From: Janthinobacterium sp. CG3
Lineage (GTDB): Bacteria > Pseudomonadota > Gammaproteobacteria > Burkholderiales > Burkholderiaceae_D
NCBI RefSeq assembly: GCF_000344615.1
Contig: NZ_KB467824.1
Coordinates: 999,324 to 1,063,323, forward strand
Reading direction: 5' to 3'
Length of the DNA: 64,000 nucleotides
Shown: in pieces, positions 27,001 to 34,090 of the stretch
Layout of the letters: each line of letters opens with the position of its first letter
How positions within the stretch are numbered: position 1 is the stretch's first letter
Position numbers and translations under genes: made by a program
The notes under the pieces: model-generated
Told to the model about the DNA's origin: nothing
What the model saw: the letters and a program-made list of their open reading frames with translations, nothing else
Database searches by the model: none

Positions 27001-27225
27001 GGCCATGCGCTGCTCGACTCTGCTGACCGATTCGCGCAGGGCGAAGTCGAACTGGGCGCGCAACTCGTTGCGCGCGGTCTGGCGTTCGTGCTTCCACAGC
27101 GTCCAGGTCAGGCCCAGGCCGGCCGCCAGCACCAGCGCCGGCAGCAACAGCGGCGCCAGCGGCAGGCGCGGCAAGCGCCGCGGGCGCGCCGGCCCGGGCA
27201 AGGCGGACGGGCCGGACGGCGTCAC
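24055..27225 (-). CDS. CHASE-PAS-PAS-GGDEF-EAL cyclic-di-GMP protein
   Basis: 1056 aa. N-terminal membrane helix (~20-42), a periplasmic CHASE-like sensor (~60-310), a second helix (~335-355), two PAS/PAC domains (~375-625), a GGDEF domain with intact GGDEF (~700) and a EAL domain with EALVRW (~830) and DDFGTGYSS. Both catalytic signatures are preserved, so it may make and break c-di-GMP. It starts with GTG overlapping the stop of the upstream binding-protein gene (GTGA), so the two are translated together. Confidence 0.9.
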   Translation of the reverse strand: MTPSGPSALPGPARPRRLPRLPLAPLLLPALVLAAGLGLTWTLWKHERQTARNELRAQFDFALRESVSRVEQRMAGYEKMLLGVRGLFGASGALDRDNFHQYVGALGLDANFAGVMSIGAHAWLTDGRAAAAAALPATPRFGPAGGAATPPGGAAQSAPIVLREPGADAGVERVLLDFDAWAEPVRREAMARARDSGKAALSGKLRLAVDAAGVAPAGFAMYLPIYAPGQPVANVAERRASLVGWVYAAFRMRDMMATLYGEQPPGLALAVYDGIGQADGSRMYPPGELAVAPPSATLAANEYLVVGGHTWMLSLSALDDFHARFDRSAAALIAGAGAGLSLLLALLAWLVATGRSRALRLAAAMTVELRASEEKFRAIADCTVNWEVWWGLDGRPRWINPSVRDYTGYTVDECMAMDDFVGTLVYPDDAERVAPEFLKGRRGERGHDLEFRCVRKDGSLFWLSVSWVPISDAKGALTGFRTSGRDITERKLAESELRIAAAAFDSREGMMITDANSVILRVNWAFTETTGYSDAEVVGRTPRLLQSDRHDAAFYRDMWAAIGRNGGWQGEIWGRRKNGETYPKWLTISAVRGADGAVTNYISTHHDITERKKAEKKIEELAFFDALTQLPNRTLLLDRLKQSMTAGSRNAHHGAVLFIDLDHFKTLNDTLGHDQGDLLLQQVARRLEGCLRGGDTVARLGGDEFVVVLESLGPNAAEAAGQTEALGEKILAALNKPYQLGAVEHRSTASVGATLFHGHDTSIDELLKQADLAMYQSKETGRNALRFFDPGMQTVVMERAALEAGLREAIRANQFVLHYQAQVVGDGRVTGAEALVRWQHPQRGMVAPAAFIGLAEDTGLILPLGLWVLRSACAQLAAWAAQPLMAHLTLAVNVSARQFREPDFVATVLAALAESGANPIRLKLELTESLLVDNVQDVIEKMHALKAKGVGFALDDFGTGYSSFSYLRRLPLDQLKIDQSFVRDVLVDPNDAAIARTIVALAQSLGLGVIAEGVETQTQRDFLAGSGCHAYQGYYFSRPLPLAAFEHYATTAKAAA

Positions 27226-28070
27226 GGGCGCGCCTGGAACTCGACCATCGAAGCGGCCAGCCTGGCGTCGAAGTACTTTTCAAAGATGCGCCGCACGGTG
27301 CCGTCCGCGCGCATCTGGTTGACCAACGCGCGCCACTTGTCCTGCTCGGCGGCCGGCAGCGCCTTGCGCGACATGATCAGGCCGTGCTGCACGGCCGGGT
27401 CGTTGAACTCGATCACGGCGCTGATGTCGCGGATGGCCTTCTCGCCGACCGCCGGGTAGTCGAACGGCTTCATGATCATGCCCTGGATGCGGTTGGCGCG
27501 CAGCGCCTGGTACAGCGGGTCGAGGCCGCCGGCCTGGCTGACGCGGCTGGCGGCCTGCAGGCGGTCGACCAGGCCGTTGGCCGAGTCGCTGTAGCGGAAG
27601 CTGCGGATCACGCCGAGCTGGAAGCGCGGGTTGTCCTCGACGTCGGCGAACCGCTGGACATTGGCGTCCCTGCGCGCCAGCAGATAGTATTTATTGCTGA
27701 AGTACCAGGCGAAGCCGGCGTAACGGCGCCGTTCCTCGTTGGCGATGCCGGACAGGCTGAAGTCCAGCGCGCCGGTCTCGATCAACTGCCAAATGCGCGC
27801 GCGCGACATCAGGCTGACGACGACCTTGCAACCGCTGCGGCGGATCAGCTCGTCGGCGAAATCCTTGTCGATGCCGCTGTCGGTGGCGGCCGAATACAGC
27901 AGGCCGTGCTCGTGCAGCGCCAAGGTGAACGGGCGCGGGCAGTCCGGGCCGGCCGTGGCCGCGCCCGCCGCGCCAAAGGCCAGCGCCAGCGCGAGCAGGC
28001 CGCGGACCAGCGGCGCCGCGCCGCGGCGGCAAAGGCGGCTGGCGCGCAGGGCTATAGTTGACGGCAACAA
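27222..28070 (-). CDS. Periplasmic solute-binding protein coupled to a c-di-GMP enzyme
   Basis: Family 3-type binding protein: LALHEHGLLYSAATDSGIDKDFADELIRRSG, GALDFSLSGIANEERR, and a C-terminal QMRADGTVRRIFEKYF. Signal peptide ALAFGAAGAATA. The start is uncertain: the frame opens at 28232, but the leader fits a TTG at 28070 or 28067 with GGGA upstream; about 282 aa. It overlaps the next gene by four bases, so its ligand may be sensed by the CHASE/GGDEF/EAL protein rather than imported. No permease gene is nearby. Confidence 0.7.
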   Translation of the reverse strand: MLPSTIALRASRLCRRGAAPLVRGLLALALAFGAAGAATAGPDCPRPFTLALHEHGLLYSAATDSGIDKDFADELIRRSGCKVVVSLMSRARIWQLIETGALDFSLSGIANEERRRYAGFAWYFSNKYYLLARRDANVQRFADVEDNPRFQLGVIRSFRYSDSANGLVDRLQAASRVSQAGGLDPLYQALRANRIQGMIMKPFDYPAVGEKAIRDISAVIEFNDPAVQHGLIMSRKALPAAEQDKWRALVNQMRADGTVRRIFEKYFDARLAASMVEFQARP

Positions 28071-28295
28071 TATGGGTCCCGTTGGTGATTGGTCTGCGTT
28101 GGCGGGTTGACAAGATCGGTGTTTGCTGCATCCCTGAATAATTATAGCATCGGCGCAATGAATATTGCCCTGGACTCCTGTCGTGGCCGCCTGGGGCCGC
28201 CGCTTCGCCGCCACGGCCATGCGCCACGCCACGCCAGCCGGCTTCCGCGAAACAGTTTAGTATTAGGTAATATCTATTCCCGGAGCCAAGCCGCC
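28071..28295. other. Intergenic region, no gene recognised
   Basis: Mixed composition between the binding-protein gene and an aminotransferase remnant. Nothing supported on either strand apart from a possible promoter for the minus-strand gene near 28100. Confidence 0.3.
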
Positions 28296-28466
28296 ATGCA
28301 TTTGGCGCCCATCCAGTCGGAGTCGCGCGCGCCGTGCGGCGAACTGCTCGGCGTGGCGCCGTCCCAGGTGGTGGTGGACGGCAGCGCCAGCTTGTCGCTG
28401 ATGCACGACGTCATCGTCTACGGCTTGAGCTACGGCATGCCCGGCCGGCGGCACGGTGCGGCGTAA
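28296..28466 (+). pseudogene. Fragment of a MocR-like/AGXT-type aminotransferase
   Basis: The 56-codon frame contains ELLGVAPSQVVVDGSASLSLMHDVI and YGLSYGMPG, matching the internal stretch of PLP-dependent aminotransferases of the Aminotran_MocR type (LLGVxxxQVxVGGNSSLxLMYDxxxxALxxGVPG). The first ~90 and last ~280 residues of the family are missing. Conserved Asn of GGNSS is Ala here. A remnant rather than a functional gene. Confidence 0.55.
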
Positions 28467-28511
28467 AAATAGCAGCACATCACTTTTAACGCGTTCACAA
28501 GGATTATTCAT

Positions 28512-28919
28512 ATGCTTCACCACCTTTCATTAGGCGTTTTGGATCTCGACCGGGCGGCGGCGTTCTATGACGCCGCGCTGGCGCCGTTGGGTTATGTCCG
28601 GGTATGGGGCGACGACGAGGCACTCGGTTACGGCTACGAGGGCGGCGGCGACAAACTCGCGCTGAAACTGACGCCGGCGGCGGCGCTGGTGATCCCCGGC
28701 GAGGGTTTCCACCTGGCGTTGACGGCCGGCTCGCGCGAACAGGTCGGGCAATTCCACCAGGCCGCCTTACTCCATGGCGGTCGCTGCAACGGCGCGCCCG
28801 GATTGCGGCCCGACTACGGTGACGACTATTACGCGGCCTTTGTCTTCGACCCCGACGGACATCGGCTTGAAGCGGTGATCAACGCGCCGGACGCCAGTTG
28901 CTGCAACAAGCAAGACTAA
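28512..28919 (+). CDS. VOC-family (glyoxalase/bleomycin-resistance fold) protein
   Basis: 135 aa with the βαβββ vicinal-oxygen-chelate pattern: MLHHLSLGVLDLDRAAAFYDAAL at the start and YYAAFVFDPDGHRLEAV at the end. Metal-ligand candidates are His4 and the C-terminal Glu. Substrate unknown; this family covers lyases, dioxygenases and resistance proteins. AAGGAT-type ribosome site upstream. Not linked to neighbours. Confidence 0.85.
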   Translation: MLHHLSLGVLDLDRAAAFYDAALAPLGYVRVWGDDEALGYGYEGGGDKLALKLTPAAALVIPGEGFHLALTAGSREQVGQFHQAALLHGGRCNGAPGLRPDYGDDYYAAFVFDPDGHRLEAVINAPDASCCNKQD

Positions 28920-28936
28920 GGTAGCGCCTGCGGTCC

Positions 28937-29548
28937 TTAGTCGCGCCGGCAATCGTCGATCATCAGACCTTCCTTGCGCCGGTGCCGGTCCAGGCGCCGC
29001 TCCGCTTGCACGACGCTGCGGGCGTTGGCGTGCTCGACCAGAAGCAAGGCCGCCTTCAGCGCGGCCGACATGCTGGCCGCGGCGCCCGCCATCGCGTCGA
29101 TTGGCGACGTCGGCGCGCTGTGCGCGTTGGCCCGCAGCGCGCGGCGCCACACGCACGCCGTTTTCCAACGCGGATTGCCGGGAAAGCGCAGCGACAGGTC
29201 GCGCCACGCGTTGCGGCCGTCGCCCGCCACCGCCAGCGTCATCTGCCGCGGCGAGACCCTGCTGCCGCTGAAGATGAGGGCGTCGCCGACCACCTTCGCA
29301 TGAAAACACTCGCCCAAATACTGCATGCGCACATCCGTCGATTCCGGCAAAAACATCTCTTTCCATTGATAACCACGGCTACCCTGCCCAAGCGCGGCGG
29401 CCGGCGTATTCTCCGGCCTGGCCAGCCATTCCCGGATGGCTAGGTTGGCAATCTCGGACGGCGACAGGCGGCCGCGCTCATCGTGCATATAGGCATCGAG
29501 TTCGAGGAGAGTAGAGGGTGTCAAAATGGGACTCTGTAGGGCAAGCAT
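28937..29548 (-). CDS. Hypothetical protein with N-terminal ribbon-helix-helix-like segment
   Basis: 203 aa. Residues ~10-45 (PSTLLELDAYMHDERG...SPSEIANLAIREWLA) look like an Arc/MetJ ribbon-helix-helix DNA-binding unit. The rest (WKEMFLPESTDVRMQYLG, FSGSRVSPRQM, WRDLSLRFPGNPRWKTA) has no family I recognise. AGGAG precedes the ATG. Tandem TTTTGTCTGG repeats stand 19-38 bases upstream of the start, so it may regulate itself. Confidence 0.55.
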   Translation of the reverse strand: MLALQSPILTPSTLLELDAYMHDERGRLSPSEIANLAIREWLARPENTPAAALGQGSRGYQWKEMFLPESTDVRMQYLGECFHAKVVGDALIFSGSRVSPRQMTLAVAGDGRNAWRDLSLRFPGNPRWKTACVWRRALRANAHSAPTSPIDAMAGAAASMSAALKAALLLVEHANARSVVQAERRLDRHRRKEGLMIDDCRRD

Positions 29549-29566
29549 ACTCGTTTCTCCTGTGCG

Positions 29567-29586
29567 TTTTGTCTGGTTTTGTCTGG
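29567..29586. repeat. Perfect tandem repeat TTTTGTCTGG x2, candidate operator
   Basis: Two adjacent copies of a 10-base unit, with an inverted AGACAAAAC at 29628-29636 and a CTTGT/ACAAG palindrome at 29592-29604 between. The arrangement is typical of a multi-site operator and lies just upstream of the RHH-like gene. Confidence 0.5.
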
Positions 29587-29748
29587 TTTCTCTTGTTGGA
29601 CAAGCGCTTTAATGATGAGTTCAAATTAGACAAAACGAGTACGAATGCGCACCTCGAACGAGCAGGAATGCCCTAGAGGTTTAAAAATTGGAACCGACAC
29701 CGGTCCTTTTTGCGGGGACGGCGCCTTGCGGCCGCCGGCTTTCCCCGA

Positions 29749-30117
29749 CTAGAAAAAATTCAGCAGTTCGCCGTCGCGGTCGAACGCCAGATACCCCTTG
29801 ATTTGCCCTTCCTGGATCGCCGTGATCATTTTGCGCAGCGGCGCCTCGGCTTCGCTGGCAGCCGGCGGCTGGCCGTCCTTGCCACCCAGGCTGGCCACGA
29901 AGACCACGTCCCAGTGCGCCTGCATATGGCGCGATTCCTCGACCAGCGCGGCGAAGCTGCCAGCCTCGTCCGGTAATTTGTCGACGCACATCACCGGCGT
30001 CAGGCTGCGCCCCTGGGCGCTAGCCGCCTCGGCCTGGGCGAAGGCGAACAGCAGCCGCTGCGGTTGCGCCTGCGCGCGGGCCGCGCCCAGCAGGCTGTCG
30101 TAACTGTTAATTTCCAT
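29749..30117 (-). CDS. Conserved hypothetical protein (often mislabelled ribonucleotide reductase subunit alpha)
   Basis: 122 aa; blocks RLLFAFAQAEA, TPVMCVDKLPDE, FAALVEESR, WDVVFVASL and EAPLRKMITAIQEGQIKGYLAFDRDG match a betaproteobacterial family I recall as short, soluble and of unknown role. It has no reductase catalytic residues. Divergent from narG, sharing the 260-bp promoter region. Confidence 0.6.
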   Translation of the reverse strand: MEINSYDSLLGAARAQAQPQRLLFAFAQAEAASAQGRSLTPVMCVDKLPDEAGSFAALVEESRHMQAHWDVVFVASLGGKDGQPPAASEAEAPLRKMITAIQEGQIKGYLAFDRDGELLNFF

Positions 30118-30220
30118 ATCAAAGCTTTCGAAAGTTGCGTGAATTGGTGCGTGGCACGCCGCGCCGCGCCTCTCCCCCTAGGTATACCGCAAAGCGGCGC
30201 GCCGGCCCATAGCTAGAAGG

Positions 30221-30237
30221 GACTAGGGCGCCTAGTC
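30221..30237. promoter_or_regulatory. Perfect palindrome in the narG upstream region
   Basis: GACTAGGGCGCCTAGTC: 7-bp arms around three bases. It lies about 76 bp before the predicted narG transcript start. The CTAG core is rare in proteobacterial DNA, so this is a good candidate protein-binding site. Regulator unknown. Confidence 0.45.
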
Positions 30238-30269
30238 ATTCTCGGCCCGCGGAACCGACTTCTTGCCAA

Positions 30270-30298
30270 TACCCATTGCCGACCCCGCTGCGTAGACT
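30270..30298 (+). promoter_or_regulatory. narG promoter: NarL heptamer and -10
   Basis: TACCCAT (30270-30276) fits the NarL consensus TACYYMT. TAGACT (30293-30298) is a plausible -10, giving a start near 30305 and a 75-base leader. No good FNR box is visible upstream, which is unusual for a nar operon. Confidence 0.45.
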
Positions 30299-30379
30299 GG
30301 CCCCATCGACGTTGCAATGCGTCCGTCTTGCAACGTTTTAATTACCCAGCATCGTTTGCGGTGCGTGTGTGGAGGCAGC

Positions 30380-33300
30380 ATGAGTCACTTTCTGGATCGT
30401 CTGAAATTCTTCAACAAGCCCAAGGAAACCTTTTCCAACGGTCACGGCGCCGTCGTCGACGAGGACCGCACCTGGGAAAACGCCTATCGCCAGCGCTGGC
30501 AGCACGACAAAATCGTGCGCTCGACGCATGGCGTCAACTGCACCGGTTCGTGCAGCTGGAAGGTGTATGTCAAGAACGGCCTGATCACCTGGGAAACCCA
30601 GCAGACCGACTATCCGCGCACCCGTCCCGACCTGCCCAACCACGAACCGCGCGGCTGCCCGCGCGGCGCCAGCTATTCCTGGTACGTGTATTCGGCGCAG
30701 CGCGTCAAGTACCCGATGGTGCGCGGCCGCCTAATGGAAATGTGGCGCGAAGCGCGCCGCACCATGGACCCGGTGACGGCCTGGGACTACATCAGCCAGA
30801 ACCCGGAACGGGCCAAGCGCTACAAGGAAGTGCGCGGCCTGGGCGGTTTCGTGCGCGCCAAATGGGACGAGGCCAACGAGATCATCGCCGCCGCCAACGC
30901 GCTGACGATCAAGAAATACGGTCCCGACCGCGTGGTCGGCTTCTCGCCGATTCCGGCCATGTCGATGGTCAGTTACGCCGCCGGCACCCGCTACCTGAGC
31001 CTGATCGGCGGCGTCGCCCTGAGCTTTTACGACTGGTACTGCGATTTGCCGCCGGCCAGCCCGCAGGTGTGGGGCGAGCAGACCGACGTGCCGGAATCGG
31101 CCGACTGGTACAACTCCACCTATCTGATGGTGTGGGGGTCGAACGTGCCGATGACGCGCACGCCCGACGCCCACTTCTACACCGAGGTGCGCTACAAGGG
31201 CACCAAGACCGTCGCCGTGTCGTCCGACTACGGCGAGATGGTGAAATTCGGCGACATTTGGCTGGCGCCGAAGCAGGGCACCGACGCCGCGCTGGCGATG
31301 GCGATGGGCCACGTGATCCTCAAGGAGTTCCACGCCGAGGGCCAGTCCGCGTATTTCCGCGGCTACGCCAAGCAATACACCGACTTCCCGATGCTGGTGA
31401 TGCTCAAGGAGGCCAACGGCACGCTGGTGCCGGAATACTTCCTGCGCGCCTCGCACCTGGCCAACAACCTCGACGAGAGCAACAACCCGGAATGGAAGAC
31501 GCTGCTGATCGACGACGCCAGCGGCGACGTCATCGCGCCGTCCGGCTCGATCGGCTTCCGCTGGGGCGAGTCCGGCAAATGGAACCTGGAGCAAAAAGCC
31601 GGCAGCAGCCGCAAGGAAGTCGACCCGCGCCTGTCGCTGATCGCTTGCAGCGACGCGGTAGTGCCGGTCGGCTTCGCCTATTTCGGCGGCAAGGACGCCT
31701 CCGACATGTTGATGCGTAACGTGCCGGTCAAGAAGGTCGTGCTGGCCGACGGCAGCAGCGTGCTGGTCACCACCGTGTTCGACCTGACGCTGGCCAACTA
31801 CGGCATCGACCGCGGCCTGGGCGGCGGCAACGTTGCCACCAGCTACGCCGACGACGTGCCCTACACGCCAACGTGGCAGGAGAAGCACACCGGCGTCAAG
31901 GCCGCCGACGTCGTCACCGTGGCGCGCGAGTTCGCCCAAAACGCCGACCAGACCCACGGCAAGAGCATGGTCATCGTCGGCGCGGCGCTGAACCACTGGT
32001 ACCACATGGACATGACCTACCGCGGCATCATCAACATGCTGATGATGTGCGGTTGCGTCGGCCAGTCCGGCGGCGGCTGGGCCCATTACGTCGGCCAGGA
32101 GAAGCTGCGTCCGCAAACCGGCTGGACCCCGCTGGCCTTCGCGCAGGACTGGAACCGGCCGATGCGCCAGATGAACGGCACCTCCTTCTTCTACGCCCAC
32201 ACCAGCCAGTGGCGCCACGAGAAGCTGCACACGTCGGAGATTTCCTCGCCGTCGGCCAACGGCGCGGTGGCGCAGATGTCGCTGCTGGACTACAACGCCA
32301 AGTCCGAGCGCATGGGCTGGTTGCCGTCGGCGCCGCAGCTGGAAACCAATCCGCTGGAGGTGACGCGCGCCGCCGCCGCCGCCGGCCAGGACGCGCGAAC
32401 CTACGCGGTCGAGCAGATCAAGGCCGGCAAGCTGAATTTTTCCTGCGACGACCCGGACAACCCGGCCAATTTCCCGCGCAATATGTTTGTCTGGCGCTCG
32501 AACATCCTGGGCAGCTCCGGCAAGGGCCACGAGTATTTCCTGAAGTACCTGCTGGGCACGCAGAACGCCCTGATGAGCGACGAGAACGATTGCATCAAAC
32601 CTAGCCACGTCAAAGTGCGCCCGGCCGTCGAAGGCAAGCTGGACCTGCTGGTGGTGCTGGACTTCCGCATGTCGACCACCTGCCTGTACGGCGACGTGGT
32701 GCTGCCGACGGCGACCTGGTACGAGAAGGACGACCTGAACACCTCCGACATGCACCCCTTCATCCATCCGTTGTCGGAGGCGGTGCAACCGCTGTGGCAG
32801 TCGAAGTCGGACTGGGAAATCTACAAGGGCATCGCCGAGAAGTTCGCCGAAATCGGCGGCGAGCTGCTCGGCACGCAGCGGGATCTGGTCCTGACGCCGC
32901 TGCTGCACGACACCCCGGGCGAACTGGGCCAGCCCTTCGATCCGAAGGACTGGCGCGCCGGCGAGTGCGAACCGATCCCCGGCAAGACCATGCCGAGCAT
33001 GACCGTGGTCGAGCGCGACTACCGCGACGTCTACAAGAAGTTCACCTCGATCGGGCCGCTGCTGGAAAACATCGGCAACGGCGGCAAGGGCATCGGCTGG
33101 AAGACCGGACACGAGGTCGAGGTGCTGCGCGGCGTCAACCGCACGGTGCTGGAGGAGGGCGTCTCGCAGGGCCAGCCGCGGCTGGACACGGCCATCGACG
33201 CGGCCGAGATGATCCTGTCGCTGGCGCCGGAAACCAACGGCCACGTGGCGGTCAAGGCCTGGGCCGCGCTGTCGAAGATGACCGGGCGCGACCACACCCA

Positions 33301-34090
33301 CCTGGCGCTGCCGCGCGAGCACGACACCATCCGCTTCCGCGACGTCCAGGCGCAGCCGCGCAAGATCATCTCGTCGCCGACCTGGTCGGGCCTGGAGAGC
33401 GAGGAGGTCAGCTACAGCGCCGGCTACACCAACGTGCATGAAATGATCCCGTGGCGCACGCTGACCGGGCGCCAGCAGTTTTACCAGGACCACCTGTGGA
33501 TGCGCGATTTCGGCGAGGGCCTGTGCGTCTACAAGCCGGCCATCAACACCAAGACCACGGCGGCGATGCTGGGCGCCAAACCGAACGGCAACAAGGAGCT
33601 GGCGCTGAACTTCATCACGCCGCACCAGAAGTGGGGTATCCACTCGACCTACTCGGACAACCTGCGCATGCTGACGCTGTCGCGCGGCGGCCCGCACGTG
33701 TGGCTGTCGGAGGTCGACGCCAAGGCCGCCGGCATCGTCGACAACGACTGGATCGAGGTCTTCAACGTCAACGGCACGCTGACGGCGCGGGCGGTGGTCA
33801 GCCAGCGCGTCCCCGAGGGCATGACGATGATGTACCACGCCCAGGAGAAGATTATCAACGTGCCCGGCGCGGAGCTGTCGGGCAAGCGCGGCGGCATCCA
33901 CAACTCGGTCACCCGGGCCGTGACCAAGCCGACCCACATGATCGGCGGCTACGCCCAGCTGTCGTACGGTTTCAACTATTACGGCACCGTCGGTTCCAAC
34001 CGCGACGAGTTCGTATTGGTGCGCAAGATGAAAAACGTCGAGTGGCTGGAAGGCCCGCTGCAAGAGAAAGAGCAAGGAGTGGCAGTATGA
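30380..34090 (+). CDS. narG: Respiratory nitrate reductase, catalytic alpha subunit
   Basis: Reduces nitrate to nitrite on the cytoplasmic side at a Mo-bis-MGD centre. 1236 aa (E. coli 1246). The FS0 [4Fe-4S] ligands are His50, Cys54, Cys58 and Cys93, and the Mo ligand is Asp222 (in YDWYCDLPP), nearly identical numbering to E. coli. No Tat signal, as in other NarG. The ATG at 30380 with GGAGG is used; an in-frame start at 30317 lies in the leader. It overlaps narH by ATGA. Confidence 0.97.
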   Translation: MSHFLDRLKFFNKPKETFSNGHGAVVDEDRTWENAYRQRWQHDKIVRSTHGVNCTGSCSWKVYVKNGLITWETQQTDYPRTRPDLPNHEPRGCPRGASYSWYVYSAQRVKYPMVRGRLMEMWREARRTMDPVTAWDYISQNPERAKRYKEVRGLGGFVRAKWDEANEIIAAANALTIKKYGPDRVVGFSPIPAMSMVSYAAGTRYLSLIGGVALSFYDWYCDLPPASPQVWGEQTDVPESADWYNSTYLMVWGSNVPMTRTPDAHFYTEVRYKGTKTVAVSSDYGEMVKFGDIWLAPKQGTDAALAMAMGHVILKEFHAEGQSAYFRGYAKQYTDFPMLVMLKEANGTLVPEYFLRASHLANNLDESNNPEWKTLLIDDASGDVIAPSGSIGFRWGESGKWNLEQKAGSSRKEVDPRLSLIACSDAVVPVGFAYFGGKDASDMLMRNVPVKKVVLADGSSVLVTTVFDLTLANYGIDRGLGGGNVATSYADDVPYTPTWQEKHTGVKAADVVTVAREFAQNADQTHGKSMVIVGAALNHWYHMDMTYRGIINMLMMCGCVGQSGGGWAHYVGQEKLRPQTGWTPLAFAQDWNRPMRQMNGTSFFYAHTSQWRHEKLHTSEISSPSANGAVAQMSLLDYNAKSERMGWLPSAPQLETNPLEVTRAAAAAGQDARTYAVEQIKAGKLNFSCDDPDNPANFPRNMFVWRSNILGSSGKGHEYFLKYLLGTQNALMSDENDCIKPSHVKVRPAVEGKLDLLVVLDFRMSTTCLYGDVVLPTATWYEKDDLNTSDMHPFIHPLSEAVQPLWQSKSDWEIYKGIAEKFAEIGGELLGTQRDLVLTPLLHDTPGELGQPFDPKDWRAGECEPIPGKTMPSMTVVERDYRDVYKKFTSIGPLLENIGNGGKGIGWKTGHEVEVLRGVNRTVLEEGVSQGQPRLDTAIDAAEMILSLAPETNGHVAVKAWAALSKMTGRDHTHLALPREHDTIRFRDVQAQPRKIISSPTWSGLESEEVSYSAGYTNVHEMIPWRTLTGRQQFYQDHLWMRDFGEGLCVYKPAINTKTTAAMLGAKPNGNKELALNFITPHQKWGIHSTYSDNLRMLTLSRGGPHVWLSEVDAKAAGIVDNDWIEVFNVNGTLTARAVVSQRVPEGMTMMYHAQEKIINVPGAELSGKRGGIHNSVTRAVTKPTHMIGGYAQLSYGFNYYGTVGSNRDEFVLVRKMKNVEWLEGPLQEKEQGVAV

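Noticed and set aside
30731..34075. 1114-codon open frame antisense to narG
   Set aside because: It mirrors the high-GC codon pattern of narG, has no domain and no ribosome site; narG itself is certain.
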